Below, one piece after another: positions 15,330 to 24,064 of a stretch of 64,000 nt of DNA. A model generated the notes under the pieces. That model ran no database searches, had not been told where the DNA came from, and saw only the letters and a program-made list of their open reading frames with translations. This DNA is from Moritella viscosa (GTDB taxonomy: Bacteria; Pseudomonadota; Gammaproteobacteria; Enterobacterales; Moritellaceae): NCBI GenBank assembly GCA_000953735.1, contig LN554852.1:620001-684000 (forward strand), given 5' to 3'. The translations under genes and the position numbers were made by a program. How positions within the stretch are numbered: the stretch's first letter is position 1; every line of letters begins with the position of its first letter.

Positions 15330-16214
15330 ATGACTTCTTCATTATTCACCATCAGTGCGGCTGTGCTACTGCTGACTTCAGCGCTTAGTTTTAGTCAAAA
15401 GGTGAGTGCCGCAGATATTCTTACCGCGACACCTGTGACTTATATGTTAGCGACAGAGCTAACGAAAGGCACGGGTATTTCCACACAATATTTACCACCA
15501 AAACGTTATGGTATATCGCGTTTACCTAACTGGTTTAGCTCGAAAGGTGCGACGTTAACAGAGAAAGCAGCCATTGATGCACAAGTGAGTATCACCCTTG
15601 GTGCTGTATGGCCGCAAGATCCATTATTCGTACACGCACGTAAAGGCAACATTCGTATGATTGAAGTGGATGCATCACAAGCTATTTCTCCTCGTGCGCA
15701 AGGTGTTGCGGCGCTGCGTTTAGAAGACGGTAGTATTTCGCCTTATACTTGGCTTAACCCGACTAATTTAACCCGTATGACGGCGATTGTGAGTCAAGAT
15801 CTACAACAAGTATGGCCACAGCAAGCTGCGACGATTGCGAGTAACCAGCAAGCCTTGATGATGTCGGTGCGTCACTTAATTAACCAGCAACAGACCATGT
15901 TATTAGACAATGAAATTGATTCTGTTGTGTTGCTGTCGAGTGAGTTAGAAGACTTTGCGTCGGGCAATCAATTGTTTGTGGTTGAACGTTTAACTAAACC
16001 AGAATTGGAATGGTCGGCAGCAAATAAGCAGCAACTTGTTAAGCTATTAACTGAGGATAATAGCTTATGGGTACTGACCTCGAAAAGAGCGAGCAAGCAG
16101 TTAAAAACCTTAGTGCCTAATCCGGCTCGTATCTTAACGATTGACAGTATAGATCGTTGGGGCCGTGGTATTAACGCTGATAAACCATTACAACGCTGGC
16201 AGTTAGCGCTTTAA
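15330..16214 (+). CDS. Divergent TroA-like periplasmic protein without metal histidines
   Basis: 294 residues with a signal peptide (cleavage near KVSAADI). The layout follows a metal receptor: ADILTATPVTYMLATELTKG as first strand and helix, a loop where the first histidine is expected (LPPKRYGISRLP), and SPYTWLNPTNLTRM where canonical proteins have DPHxWLDPxN. Both expected histidines are replaced. It is the last gene of the locus, six bases after the permease. It may be a scaffold, a chaperone that hands metal to the real receptor, or bind a non-metal ligand. The relationship to TroA is a motif-level judgement. Confidence 0.6.
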   Translation: MTSSLFTISAAVLLLTSALSFSQKVSAADILTATPVTYMLATELTKGTGISTQYLPPKRYGISRLPNWFSSKGATLTEKAAIDAQVSITLGAVWPQDPLFVHARKGNIRMIEVDASQAISPRAQGVAALRLEDGSISPYTWLNPTNLTRMTAIVSQDLQQVWPQQAATIASNQQALMMSVRHLINQQQTMLLDNEIDSVVLLSSELEDFASGNQLFVVERLTKPELEWSAANKQQLVKLLTEDNSLWVLTSKRASKQLKTLVPNPARILTIDSIDRWGRGINADKPLQRWQLAL

Positions 16215-16289
16215 GTTTCGTCTCTGTGTTTTTCTTAACATGTGCCTATAAGTGGGTATAATGGACAAGGTTAAAATAAGGATTATAAA

Positions 16290-16553
16290 ATGAAATATCA
16301 TCGCTTAAATGAGATCATCGAACTGTTACAGCCTGAATGGCAGAAAACACCGGATGTGAATCTGTTACAGTTTTTATCTACCTTAGCGCAAGAGATGAAA
16401 TTTGAAGGGCAATTAGCTGAGCTGAGTGATGATGCGCTTATTTATCACCTTAAAATGCGCAATGCAGCAAAGAATGACATGATCCCTGGCTTGGCGAAAG
16501 ATCATGAAGATGATTTTAAAACTGCATTGCTCAAAGCTCGCGGCTTTATGTAG
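16290..16553 (+). CDS. yihD: YihD family protein
   Basis: 87 residues, cytosolic. It aligns along its whole length with E. coli YihD (89 residues): [15 protein letters not shown]-like start, [11 protein letters not shown] in the middle, [20 protein letters not shown], and [11 protein letters not shown] at the end. The function of YihD is not established; it is a small conserved helical protein in enterobacteria and relatives. AAGGATTATAAA precedes the ATG. It is convergent with thiQ, with only four bases between the stops. Confidence 0.92.
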   Translation: MKYHRLNEIIELLQPEWQKTPDVNLLQFLSTLAQEMKFEGQLAELSDDALIYHLKMRNAAKNDMIPGLAKDHEDDFKTALLKARGFM

Positions 16554-16557
16554 ACGA

Positions 16558-17319
16558 TTACTTATTCAGTGTCCCCAGATAGCGTTTCAACATATCGGGT
16601 GCATTGTGGTCAGCTAAAATAGCCACCGGTGCATGTAATGCTACTTTTCCATTATCGATAAAAGCGATGTTATCGGCGATCTGCAGGGCATCATCCGGAT
16701 TATGAGTGACCATTAAAACGGTAATACCATGTTCTTTATTCAGCTTGGTAATCAAGCGTAACATCTCTTGACGTAATGCGGGGTCGAGGGCACTAAAGGG
16801 TTCATCTAACAGCAATAGCGGCTGTTTTCGCGCAAGACAACGAGCAATACCAACACGCTGACGTTGCCCTCCACTCAAGTCTGGGGGTAAGCGATTCAGT
16901 AGCTCGGTTATTTCTACTTGCTGCGCCGCTGTTGCAAGTGCTGTTTTTTGCTCGGCATTTAACTTCATGCTTGGTGCTAAACCAATGGCAATATTTTGTT
17001 TAACGGTTAAGTGGTTAAACAGATTATATTCTTGAAATAGAGTCGTGATCGGTCGTTGTGCAGGCGCTTTCGTTAAGATTGAATCTTGTTGAAAGCGAAT
17101 ATCACCCGATAAGGGTTGATTAAAACCTGCAATCAAATTAAGCAGGGTTGATTTACCTGAACCACTTGCGCCGAGTATTGCTAAGGTTTCGCCACAATTG
17201 ACCACCAAATCAAACTGCATCTGCATTTGTTCATAAGCAAAGGCAATGTTATCGACCTGTAATAATGCATTGCTATTACTTAGGGAGTTAGTATTGTTTA
17301 AGGGAAGACTATTCGGCAT
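16558..17319 (-). CDS. thiQ: Thiamine ABC transporter ATPase
   Basis: 253 residues from the ATG at 17319 with GGAGG just upstream; a longer frame to 17361 lies inside thiP and is rejected. Walker A GASGSGKS, signature LSGGQRQRVGIARCL and Walker B LLLLDEPFSALDP are intact. It powers import of thiamine and its phosphates with ThiB and ThiP. It overlaps thiP by 11 bases, and the whole operon thiBPQ is under the TPP riboswitch at 20005-20101. Confidence 0.94.
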   Translation of the reverse strand: MPNSLPLNNTNSLSNSNALLQVDNIAFAYEQMQMQFDLVVNCGETLAILGASGSGKSTLLNLIAGFNQPLSGDIRFQQDSILTKAPAQRPITTLFQEYNLFNHLTVKQNIAIGLAPSMKLNAEQKTALATAAQQVEITELLNRLPPDLSGGQRQRVGIARCLARKQPLLLLDEPFSALDPALRQEMLRLITKLNKEHGITVLMVTHNPDDALQIADNIAFIDNGKVALHAPVAILADHNAPDMLKRYLGTLNK

Positions 17320-18916
17320 TTTTGCCTCCAATAATACGTTCGAACAAATAGAAAATAACACCGCAAAGGGTTAATAAGAAAATAGCGGTAACAGCGGCGG
17401 CATCAAGTTGATAGCTATCTAGTTGACGATAGAGCACCAAAGGTAAGGTTTGCATATCTTGGCTGCCAAATAATGCAATCACACTTAAATCACCCAGAGA
17501 TAATACACTGGCCAGTCCTAACCCCATTGCGACCGGCTTACGTAATAATGGCCATTCGATAATACGCAAACGTTGTAGGCGTGATAAACCTAAGCTAACG
17601 GCTAGTTTGTCATAAGCAGCAAAGCTGTCTTGGATCGGTTGGCTTAATACCCGAAGTAAGTAAGGTAATGACATTAGGGCATTGATTAAAATAACTAACC
17701 ACGCGGCAATACTAAATACATCAACATAAGGGCGTAATAATAAAAACAACCCGGTACCGAGAACCAGAGCCGGCACCACTAAAATAATAGCACCAATATT
17801 TTCAATGCCATAAGACAATGCTATTAGCTTAAAGCGCACTTTCAATATGCGTGTCGAAAATAAAATTGAGCAAGCAAGTAACAAGCTTAATAAGCCCGAA
17901 CTTAGCGCTATTTGTAGTGAGAGTCTTGTGGCTTGCCATAACATAGGATCACTAAGAACTGTAAGGGTGTTGCTATTGATACCACTGCTAAAAATGGCCA
18001 ACATTGGTGGCGCTAACAGACAACTGGCTAAGAGAAAACTGATAGCATCACCAATTTTACTGCTTAACGTGTGGCAATCGGGGCGACGAAAATAATTACC
18101 TGATGGTGCTGACATAGGCTGTGACTTTAAAAATATCGCACTAAAGATCATTAATGCCACGGTGATCGTAACTTGAATAACCGCCAAGGCTACTGCTTGT
18201 TCGATATCAAACTCAAATTTTAACGCTTGATAGATAGCGACTTCTAGCGTGGCATAGTTAGGACCACCACCGAGCGACATCACAATTGCGAAACTCGTAA
18301 AGCACAGCATGAAAATAAGACTGATTAACGAAGGCAATTGTTGTTTTATCTTCGGCCACTCTAAGGTGATAAATATGTGTCGAGATTGTAAGTTAAGTTG
18401 ACTGGCTAAGCGCCAAGATTCACTGGGGATCGAGTCTAACGTTTGCAGTAAAATACGTGTAGCTAAAGGGACATTAAAAAATAAATGGGCAATAAGAATG
18501 CCGGTTAAGCCATAAATATAATGGCCTGTTTCTATGTTGAAAAGCCCTAATAATTGATTAATCCAACCACTTTTACCGTGCACAGCAATAATACCAAAGA
18601 TGGCAATGATAATGGGTAGTACCAGTGATAAGTTAAACAGTTTGATAATCATTTGTTTACCCGCGAATTCTCGACGCGAGAACGCGCGTGCTAAGGGGAT
18701 CGCTAAACCAATACTCAAGCCAGTTGATAAGGCCGCTTGGTATAAACTAAAACTAATAACATGCTGGGTATATGAGTCAGCAAGGACGCTGCGAAAGTCT
18801 AATTCCGCTTGTGAAAAATTAAGTAGGGCAGTAAAACTGCCACCCACAAGGATTAAAATGATGCTGATGGCGAGCACTGCGCTACACCACCAGTATTTAT
18901 GCGAATTAGCGATCAT
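17309..18916 (-). CDS. thiP: Thiamine ABC transporter permease
   Basis: 535 residues with around twelve membrane segments in two homologous halves, each with a binding-protein-dependent transport motif of the EAA type (WRLASQLNLQSRHIFITLEWP in the first half; KLAVSLGLSRLQRLRIIEWP in the second). This is the fused two-domain permease of the thiamine/TPP transporter. Starts 21 bases after the thiB stop and overlaps thiQ. Confidence 0.94.
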   Translation of the reverse strand: MIANSHKYWWCSAVLAISIILILVGGSFTALLNFSQAELDFRSVLADSYTQHVISFSLYQAALSTGLSIGLAIPLARAFSRREFAGKQMIIKLFNLSLVLPIIIAIFGIIAVHGKSGWINQLLGLFNIETGHYIYGLTGILIAHLFFNVPLATRILLQTLDSIPSESWRLASQLNLQSRHIFITLEWPKIKQQLPSLISLIFMLCFTSFAIVMSLGGGPNYATLEVAIYQALKFEFDIEQAVALAVIQVTITVALMIFSAIFLKSQPMSAPSGNYFRRPDCHTLSSKIGDAISFLLASCLLAPPMLAIFSSGINSNTLTVLSDPMLWQATRLSLQIALSSGLLSLLLACSILFSTRILKVRFKLIALSYGIENIGAIILVVPALVLGTGLFLLLRPYVDVFSIAAWLVILINALMSLPYLLRVLSQPIQDSFAAYDKLAVSLGLSRLQRLRIIEWPLLRKPVAMGLGLASVLSLGDLSVIALFGSQDMQTLPLVLYRQLDSYQLDAAAVTAIFLLTLCGVIFYLFERIIGGKNAE

Positions 18917-18937
18917 AATTTTTGATTAATTGTTTAC

Positions 18938-19954
18938 TCATTTTTGAGTAACAGCGTTACGCCATTCCTTGACCCAAGATTTACGTGATTGAGCAACTTC
19001 TTCTGGTGTGAACTCTAAGGTCTTTGTCGGTGTAATTAATTTGTCGAACTCACTTGGTAGTGCCGCTGCTTGTTTAGCTGGTAGCATCCAGTTACCCGTT
19101 GCAATCACATCTTGGAACGCTGGAGTGAGTACGAATGCCATGAACTGCTTCGCTAACTCAGGGTTTGCCGCATCTTTTAGACGGGCAACCACTTCGGTCT
19201 GTTGGTAATGACCTTCACTGAATTCAGCTGCTTTATATTTGAATTCTTTTTCTGCGACCATGTGGTATGCCGGTGATGTGGTATAGCTTAATACCATATC
19301 TGCTTCACCTTTTAAGAACATGCCGTAAGCTTGGCTCCAACCCTTCGTAATGGTGACCGTTTTAGCTGCGATTTGTTGCCATGCTTGTGGTGCTTTATCA
19401 CCATAAACAGCTTTTACCCATAACATAAACCCAAGACCTGGTGTGCTGGTACGTGGATCTTGATAGATAATGCTGAGATCTTTACGCTCGATAAGTTCGG
19501 CTAAACTTGCTGGTGGGTTGGCCAATTTTTCACTGTCGTAGATAAATGCAAAATGACCATAATCGAATGGAATAAAGTACTTATTAGTCCATGCGTTTGG
19601 CAGTGATAATGTACTGATATCTTGTTGGTGTGGTGCAAGCAATTTGGTTTTTACTGCTTCAGCCATTAGGTTATTGTCTAAGCCTAATAATACATCAGCC
19701 TTGGTGTATTTACCTTCCAGTTTTACACGATTAAGAATGCTAACACCGTCTTCTAATGCTACAAAGTTTAGCTGGCAATTGCATTCAGCTTCAAATGCTG
19801 TTTTTACTTTTGGGCCTGGGCCCCAGTCGGATGCAAATGAATCGTAAGTATAAACATTTAATACTGGCTTGTCAGCCGCGTTAGCGACTTGTAGTGATAG
19901 AGAAGGTAATAGTATGGCAGTGAAAAGTGCTAGTTTTTTGATCGTGTGCTTCAC
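18938..19954 (-). CDS. thiB: Thiamine/TPP periplasmic binding protein
   Basis: 338 residues from a GTG at 19954 with AGGAG five bases upstream; the ATG at 19978 has no ribosome binding site and would put the binding site inside the gene. Signal peptide MKHTIKKLALFTAILLPSLS with cleavage near ANAA. The mature protein follows E. coli TbpA closely: LNVYTYDSFASDWGPGP, ALEDGVSILNR, IYQDPRTSTPGLGFMLW, TKGWSQAYGMFLKGEADMVLSYTTSPAYH, and TLEFTPEEVAQSR near the end. Delivers thiamine, TMP and TPP to ThiPQ. The start codon is in the stem of a hairpin (19948-19976), and a TPP riboswitch lies just upstream. Confidence 0.95.
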   Translation of the reverse strand: MKHTIKKLALFTAILLPSLSLQVANAADKPVLNVYTYDSFASDWGPGPKVKTAFEAECNCQLNFVALEDGVSILNRVKLEGKYTKADVLLGLDNNLMAEAVKTKLLAPHQQDISTLSLPNAWTNKYFIPFDYGHFAFIYDSEKLANPPASLAELIERKDLSIIYQDPRTSTPGLGFMLWVKAVYGDKAPQAWQQIAAKTVTITKGWSQAYGMFLKGEADMVLSYTTSPAYHMVAEKEFKYKAAEFSEGHYQQTEVVARLKDAANPELAKQFMAFVLTPAFQDVIATGNWMLPAKQAAALPSEFDKLITPTKTLEFTPEEVAQSRKSWVKEWRNAVTQK

Positions 19955-19976
19955 GGGTACTCCTAGAATGTGAAGC
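19948..19976 (-). promoter_or_regulatory. Hairpin enclosing thiB ribosome binding site and start
   Basis: On the minus strand GCTTCAC (19976-19970) pairs perfectly with GTGAAGC (19954-19948). The second arm begins with the GTG start codon of thiB, and the AGGAG ribosome binding site lies in the 15-base loop. It starts 28 bases after the riboswitch aptamer and is a good candidate for its translational expression platform. Confidence 0.6.
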
Positions 19977-20004
19977 ATAGAACTTATGACTCAGTTGGTC
20001 GAAT

Positions 20005-20101
20005 CTCATTCCTATGCCAGCATTATCTGGTTCAAGTTATTACGGGTGTTATCTCAGCCACTATGACTCTCTAATGAAAAGTCTGGTAGCACCCCGATGA
20101 G
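20005..20101 (-). promoter_or_regulatory. TPP riboswitch (THI element)
   Basis: On the minus strand, in order: CTCAT (P1 5' arm), CGGGGTGC, a variable hairpin, GGCTGAGATAACACCC, GAACCAGATAATGCTGGCAT, AGGAATGAG with the ATGAG P1 3' arm (5-bp P1, 20005-20009 with 20097-20101). The CTGAGA and ACC/GAACC-x-GAT core bases that contact the pyrimidine and pyrophosphate of TPP are present. Lies directly upstream of thiBPQ and should repress the importer when TPP is abundant. Confidence 0.95.
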
Positions 20102-20356
20102 TGAAGGCACATTGTATTTCGATTTGCGTCAAAGAGCCAGTGGCAATAATTATATTGACTACCTAATCAACTACCTAATTGACGTTACATTTGCTTACGT
20201 TACTATTTTTAACAATATGATATAAGTGGTTGTTTATGTTTTTCATATCATTAAAAAATAAGTGAATAAAATGAAAAGTATAGTGTTTACTCCATTACGG
20301 AGTGAAGTTGTCATTATAACCTCATCTCAGGTGTTTACACCTTCTGGTAAACCGCT

Positions 20357-21694
20357 ATGAATTTTAAAAGACGTGATTTTATTAAGACTGGGTTATTGGG
20401 TGGGTCGGGGATATTTCTTAGTTCACCTCTTTCTGCTTTACCTCAATTTTCATTATCTGAACAAACTGGTGTTATGACTGTTTCGTTCTCGGGCACTGCT
20501 TGTACTCGAGATGAAGGTGAGGTGTCTCGGGAGGGGAGTGACAAAGATATATATTTGCCTTCAACTGGATATATTCCAGTCAGAATTATTAATGAATTAG
20601 GCGGTGTCGGAAAGACGGTAAGAGGGGCTGGTGAGAATGACTGGGCTCATACAAGAAATACAAGCGAACCGTTATTAATAAGCGGTCCCCTTAAGGCTCC
20701 TGATGATTTACTCGATGATATTCGTGGTTATACCAGTGGCGATCAGCGCTCAAGCTATAAAGAATCGATACTGGGCTGGACAATGCCGGCTTTAGCATTA
20801 CATGGTGCAAATGTTGCGGCGGCTAGTAAAGCGGATACATTTAATTTTATTGGTCATAGCCGAGGCGCTTGTGAATGTATTATGGCAGCTTGGTTTCTCT
20901 ACGCTTACGGTGATGAAAAGACGAGAAATACACCAGTCAACATCCTCGCTATTGACCCTGTTCCAGGACCTGGAACCTGGTGGAGTATTTTGACGCAATT
21001 ACCTCCAAATGTTGTTAACTATGTGGGTATCTACTCATGGGATCAGTCGTACAATTTAAATGTTCAAGACCATGCTTTTCAGGCTCTAGTTCCTCGACCA
21101 AATGGACGAATGAGAGACGAGGACAATAATATAACGATCCATGAGCAATCGTGGTGGGATTGGATTAAAAGATATCCTGGATGGGGGGTTATGGCGAACA
21201 ACGTTCAGCAGGCTGATCCTTTATTACCTGATGATAAACGGCCTCAGCCTAAAGGTTATGAACTCTATGCTTGCCGCGGTCGACATGGCACCATTGCCGG
21301 TAATACAACGGCTGATGGTAACTATGATCCAAAAAATACGAGTAAGAATGTCGCACCTGTACCTGAGCTGATATACAAAATAGCTAGGGGTTATTTGACG
21401 GAGTGGGGGTCGAAATTTTCAACTCCCTGTGCAGTTGCAAAAAGTGTATTAGAGTTACGACAGGAAATTCATACCTTCCATCGTGAGTTTGACGTAATGG
21501 GTGGCGGGGCAACTCGAAACAGCAATAGTTTTTCAAAAAGACCTTATGTTCGACGAATTTCATCTCTTTGGGGACGAAATCCAAATGATACTTATTACAT
21601 GGAAGATGTCGTTGGTGATCCACCTTATAAGCTTGCATACCCTGTCACTAAAGAAAGGAAAGGCAAGGGCTGGGTTGATTGGAAATTCTTATAA
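20357..21694 (+). CDS. Tat-exported lipase-like alpha/beta hydrolase (DUF2235-like)
   Basis: 445 residues. The N-terminus is a clear twin-arginine signal (KRRDFIKTG, hydrophobic core about 11-25). A nucleophile elbow GHSRG (Ser168) follows a hydrophobic strand FNFI; DPVPGPG places a candidate catalytic Asp at 200; RGRHGTIAG supplies a candidate His at 310. Together they resemble the GxSxG-D-H triad of DUF2235/Tle-type lipases, many of which are type VI secretion effectors. No VgrG, PAAR or immunity-like gene is adjacent, and a Tat signal argues for periplasmic or type II export. Followed by a phospholipase D gene, so the pair may attack lipids together. Substrate is unknown. Confidence 0.65.
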   Translation: MNFKRRDFIKTGLLGGSGIFLSSPLSALPQFSLSEQTGVMTVSFSGTACTRDEGEVSREGSDKDIYLPSTGYIPVRIINELGGVGKTVRGAGENDWAHTRNTSEPLLISGPLKAPDDLLDDIRGYTSGDQRSSYKESILGWTMPALALHGANVAAASKADTFNFIGHSRGACECIMAAWFLYAYGDEKTRNTPVNILAIDPVPGPGTWWSILTQLPPNVVNYVGIYSWDQSYNLNVQDHAFQALVPRPNGRMRDEDNNITIHEQSWWDWIKRYPGWGVMANNVQQADPLLPDDKRPQPKGYELYACRGRHGTIAGNTTADGNYDPKNTSKNVAPVPELIYKIARGYLTEWGSKFSTPCAVAKSVLELRQEIHTFHREFDVMGGGATRNSNSFSKRPYVRRISSLWGRNPNDTYYMEDVVGDPPYKLAYPVTKERKGKGWVDWKFL

Positions 21695-21763
21695 TTGAAC
21701 TTCAATTAATTTAAGTGGTTATGTTTTTAGTTTTTAGAATAACGTCAATAGATGAGAATAAAT

Positions 21764-23605
21764 ATGAGTAAAATAGACGATATTAAGAGAGAGTTGTCCC
21801 AAAACAAGCTTTTTTATCATGATAGCGAAAACAATTATGTGAGATTACTGGATACTCCAAATATTTGGGGAATGTCATTTGGACCTGAGATAATGCCGAG
21901 GGCGATTGCACGTCAAGGTGAGTTTGAACGAGCAATTGTTGAAATTGTTCAAAAAACACGTTACCGGTGTGATGTGTCCTCTCTAAATAGTCCTGATCCT
22001 GACTGGGCCAGAGCTATTTTAGGTGCAATTGATACGTCATTAACAAAGCGTATGGGCAGAAGTGAATCGACGCAATTTAGATTTTTATTTGGACAAACCC
22101 CCTTATACCCGATCAATGAACCTGAGAATCTAACTGATTTTAAAGCGGCATTAATTCGCCTTGTTAGGCTCCGCTCTAAGTATTGGGAAGTAATGCCTGA
22201 ATTTGTGATTGGCCGCTTTTTCGAGCGTGTTTCAGGATCTTGGATATCGGCACAAAAGAAGTTTTTACCTGCTGCATTAATATCTGATTCTGATACAAAA
22301 ATGACTTGGAATCATACTAAGATTATCGCCTGTGATGGCGTTGAGTCTTTAGTTGGTGGTCATAATCTAAATATGGATTTATTTAGAAGTTATCCGCCAG
22401 TTCATGATGTATCAGTGGTGGTTCATGGTGATGCAAGCCATGGATCTCAGTTATTTTTAAATGAGATGTGGAAAGCTGATACTTTTCTGCTAACCAAAGA
22501 ATCATTAGGTATTGATACACTTAGTTGGAATAACAGAGATGCTGAACCTGACTATCCAAGTGATCCATTAGCACTAAGCTATGTTCAGGATTATATAAAA
22601 GAAAAACAAGGTAATATTTTAACAATCCATGAGACGGGTGTTCAATCTGGATCCGATCCGGTAAGACCAGACTTAGCACCATTGCCTCCAACCAGTAATA
22701 TTAGAGAGTTTGATTTACGCTCAATAGCTGATTTAAAGGCCAAGGTATTCGAAGAACGTAGCGTATACAATTCTTATGCTCAGTTAGATCAATATAAAAA
22801 GGCCAGTCGAATTTTAACGGTAGGTAAATACTGGACTGGCCCTAACCGAGACACTGATTTTAAAATAGGTTCTGAAATTATGAAGAAAAGCCTTATTTTA
22901 AATGCAAAAAGCAGTATTCGCATGTCACAGCAGGATGTCATTAGTGCTTGGAAAAAGAACTGGAAAGATCATGTAGTGTGTCATTGGATCATTGAAGCAT
23001 TATTAAAAAATGAAAATTTGGATGTTCAGATTGTTGTTTCTCCATTAGATGCAGGAGCGGGTGCAGCTGGTGATCAATATTCATTTGGTTCGGGTGCCGT
23101 TCGCACATTTGAATTAATTAAATATTACATCACCCACGATGTAGATACTGACACCCTACTTGATGATAGTGATGGAAAACGTGCCGATACATTATCGCGA
23201 TTATTTGTTGCGCCATTTTTTTATACGGATCAAGTACCGTTCGATAAGCAAGACGAAGGGGAAACATATAAGTGGCCAGAATTACCAATCGAAGGTCGAA
23301 CGGCGACTTTAAAAGGCAAATCGTTATCGGAAGAACCGCCTAAAAATGGGATTATTGGGCATCCATTCTGGACGACTATTAGTGCCAGTGGTTATTTTTA
23401 TGGCCGCGTGGATGCAGCACCTGGGAATCATGCCAAGATTATGATTGTTGATGATGAAGTATGTATTGTTGGGTCTGACAATATGTACCCAGGTAATCTT
23501 TCTGAAGTTAATTATCTTATTGAAGGTGAGGCGGTCGGCGAGTTACTTAAATCGTATTGGACACCGTTATGGAAATATTCTAGTCCGCATGCGCACACTG
23601 GTTAA
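21764..23605 (+). CDS. Phospholipase D family protein
   Basis: 613 residues from the ATG at 21764 (an in-frame ATG at 21752 has no ribosome binding site). Two HxKxxxxD catalytic motifs are intact: HTKIIACD (H184, K186, D191) followed by GGHNLNMD, and HAKIMIVD (H556, K558, D563) followed by GSDNMYP. They give the two halves of a PLD active site. About 360 residues separate them, more than in compact PLDs and similar to larger secreted or Tle5-type enzymes. No signal peptide is seen. The gene follows the Tat lipase by 69 bases and is probably in the same operon; a terminator follows at 23629. The role (toxin, effector or lipid turnover) is unresolved. Confidence 0.8.
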   Translation: MSKIDDIKRELSQNKLFYHDSENNYVRLLDTPNIWGMSFGPEIMPRAIARQGEFERAIVEIVQKTRYRCDVSSLNSPDPDWARAILGAIDTSLTKRMGRSESTQFRFLFGQTPLYPINEPENLTDFKAALIRLVRLRSKYWEVMPEFVIGRFFERVSGSWISAQKKFLPAALISDSDTKMTWNHTKIIACDGVESLVGGHNLNMDLFRSYPPVHDVSVVVHGDASHGSQLFLNEMWKADTFLLTKESLGIDTLSWNNRDAEPDYPSDPLALSYVQDYIKEKQGNILTIHETGVQSGSDPVRPDLAPLPPTSNIREFDLRSIADLKAKVFEERSVYNSYAQLDQYKKASRILTVGKYWTGPNRDTDFKIGSEIMKKSLILNAKSSIRMSQQDVISAWKKNWKDHVVCHWIIEALLKNENLDVQIVVSPLDAGAGAAGDQYSFGSGAVRTFELIKYYITHDVDTDTLLDDSDGKRADTLSRLFVAPFFYTDQVPFDKQDEGETYKWPELPIEGRTATLKGKSLSEEPPKNGIIGHPFWTTISASGYFYGRVDAAPGNHAKIMIVDDEVCIVGSDNMYPGNLSEVNYLIEGEAVGELLKSYWTPLWKYSSPHAHTG

Positions 23606-23628
23606 CTGAGACACTTTTTCCATTTAGG

Positions 23629-23670
23629 TTTGCGGCAGATCCATAAAGTTTGGATTTGTCGCAAAATTTA
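23629..23670 (+). terminator. Terminator of the lipase-phospholipase D unit
   Basis: The 14-base arm 23629-23642 (TTTGCGGCAGATCC) pairs with 23652-23665 (GGATTTGTCGCAAA), with two G-U pairs and a 9-base loop, then ATTTATT. It lies 24 bases after the phospholipase D stop. Confidence 0.75.
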
Positions 23671-24064
23671 TTCTGACTTTCACGAATCTAGATTTAATTA
23701 TCCTTTGAGTGGTGCATATAAATATGTATTTGCACCAATAATACCCATATTTATTATACACACCTTATTTGTTGACTACAAAGTCAGGTTTAACCAATTG
23801 TTTTTAATTACTTTATTGTTTTCATATGTCTATCTAAAGATTACTGGCATAACACTTGCCTATTTAGACATAGGTTAGTAGCTTGATGCCGTTGTACTTG
23901 ATCTAGCATCGAATAGTAAGATAGAAATGTTAACGGATGATTTAATTAAAGAATATCTCACTGTGTAAATAACATGTTGGATTGGTAACATCTATGTCAA
24001 AATAGTGTAAACAATCTAAAATATAAAAACGCATTGGCGATCTAATACTTAAACGGAGATGTAA
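23671..24064 (+). other. Gap between phospholipase D and ureA, possible gene debris
   Basis: Nearly 400 bases without a convincing gene. A frame open from 23630 to 23878 encodes two hydrophobic stretches but begins inside the terminator and has only a TTG start. A second frame, 23882-23968, reads LDAVVLDLASNSKIEMLTD and on to a stop (28 residues) with no start codon, like the tail of a lost gene. The last part (about 23970-24060) should hold the urease promoter; an AACGGAGATG ribosome binding site leads into ureA. Confidence 0.35.

Noticed and set aside
9413-16214. Assigning znuABC symbols to the metal transporter
   Set aside because: The binding protein lacks the His-rich loop and the upstream motifs look like Fur rather than Zur sites, so zinc specificity is not supported.
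19955-19978. Longer thiB start at ATG 19978
   Set aside because: The AGGAG ribosome binding site lies downstream of it, and the GTG at 19954 gives a normal signal peptide.
20357-23605. Calling the lipase/phospholipase D pair type VI secretion effectors
   Set aside because: No VgrG, PAAR, adaptor or immunity gene is adjacent, and the first protein has a Tat signal. The similarity is to families that include effectors, which is not enough.
23630-23878. 82-residue hydrophobic ORF after the phospholipase D gene
   Set aside because: It can only start at a TTG that lies inside the perfect-looking terminator hairpin 23629-23665, and it has no ribosome binding site. It is treated as non-coding or decayed sequence.
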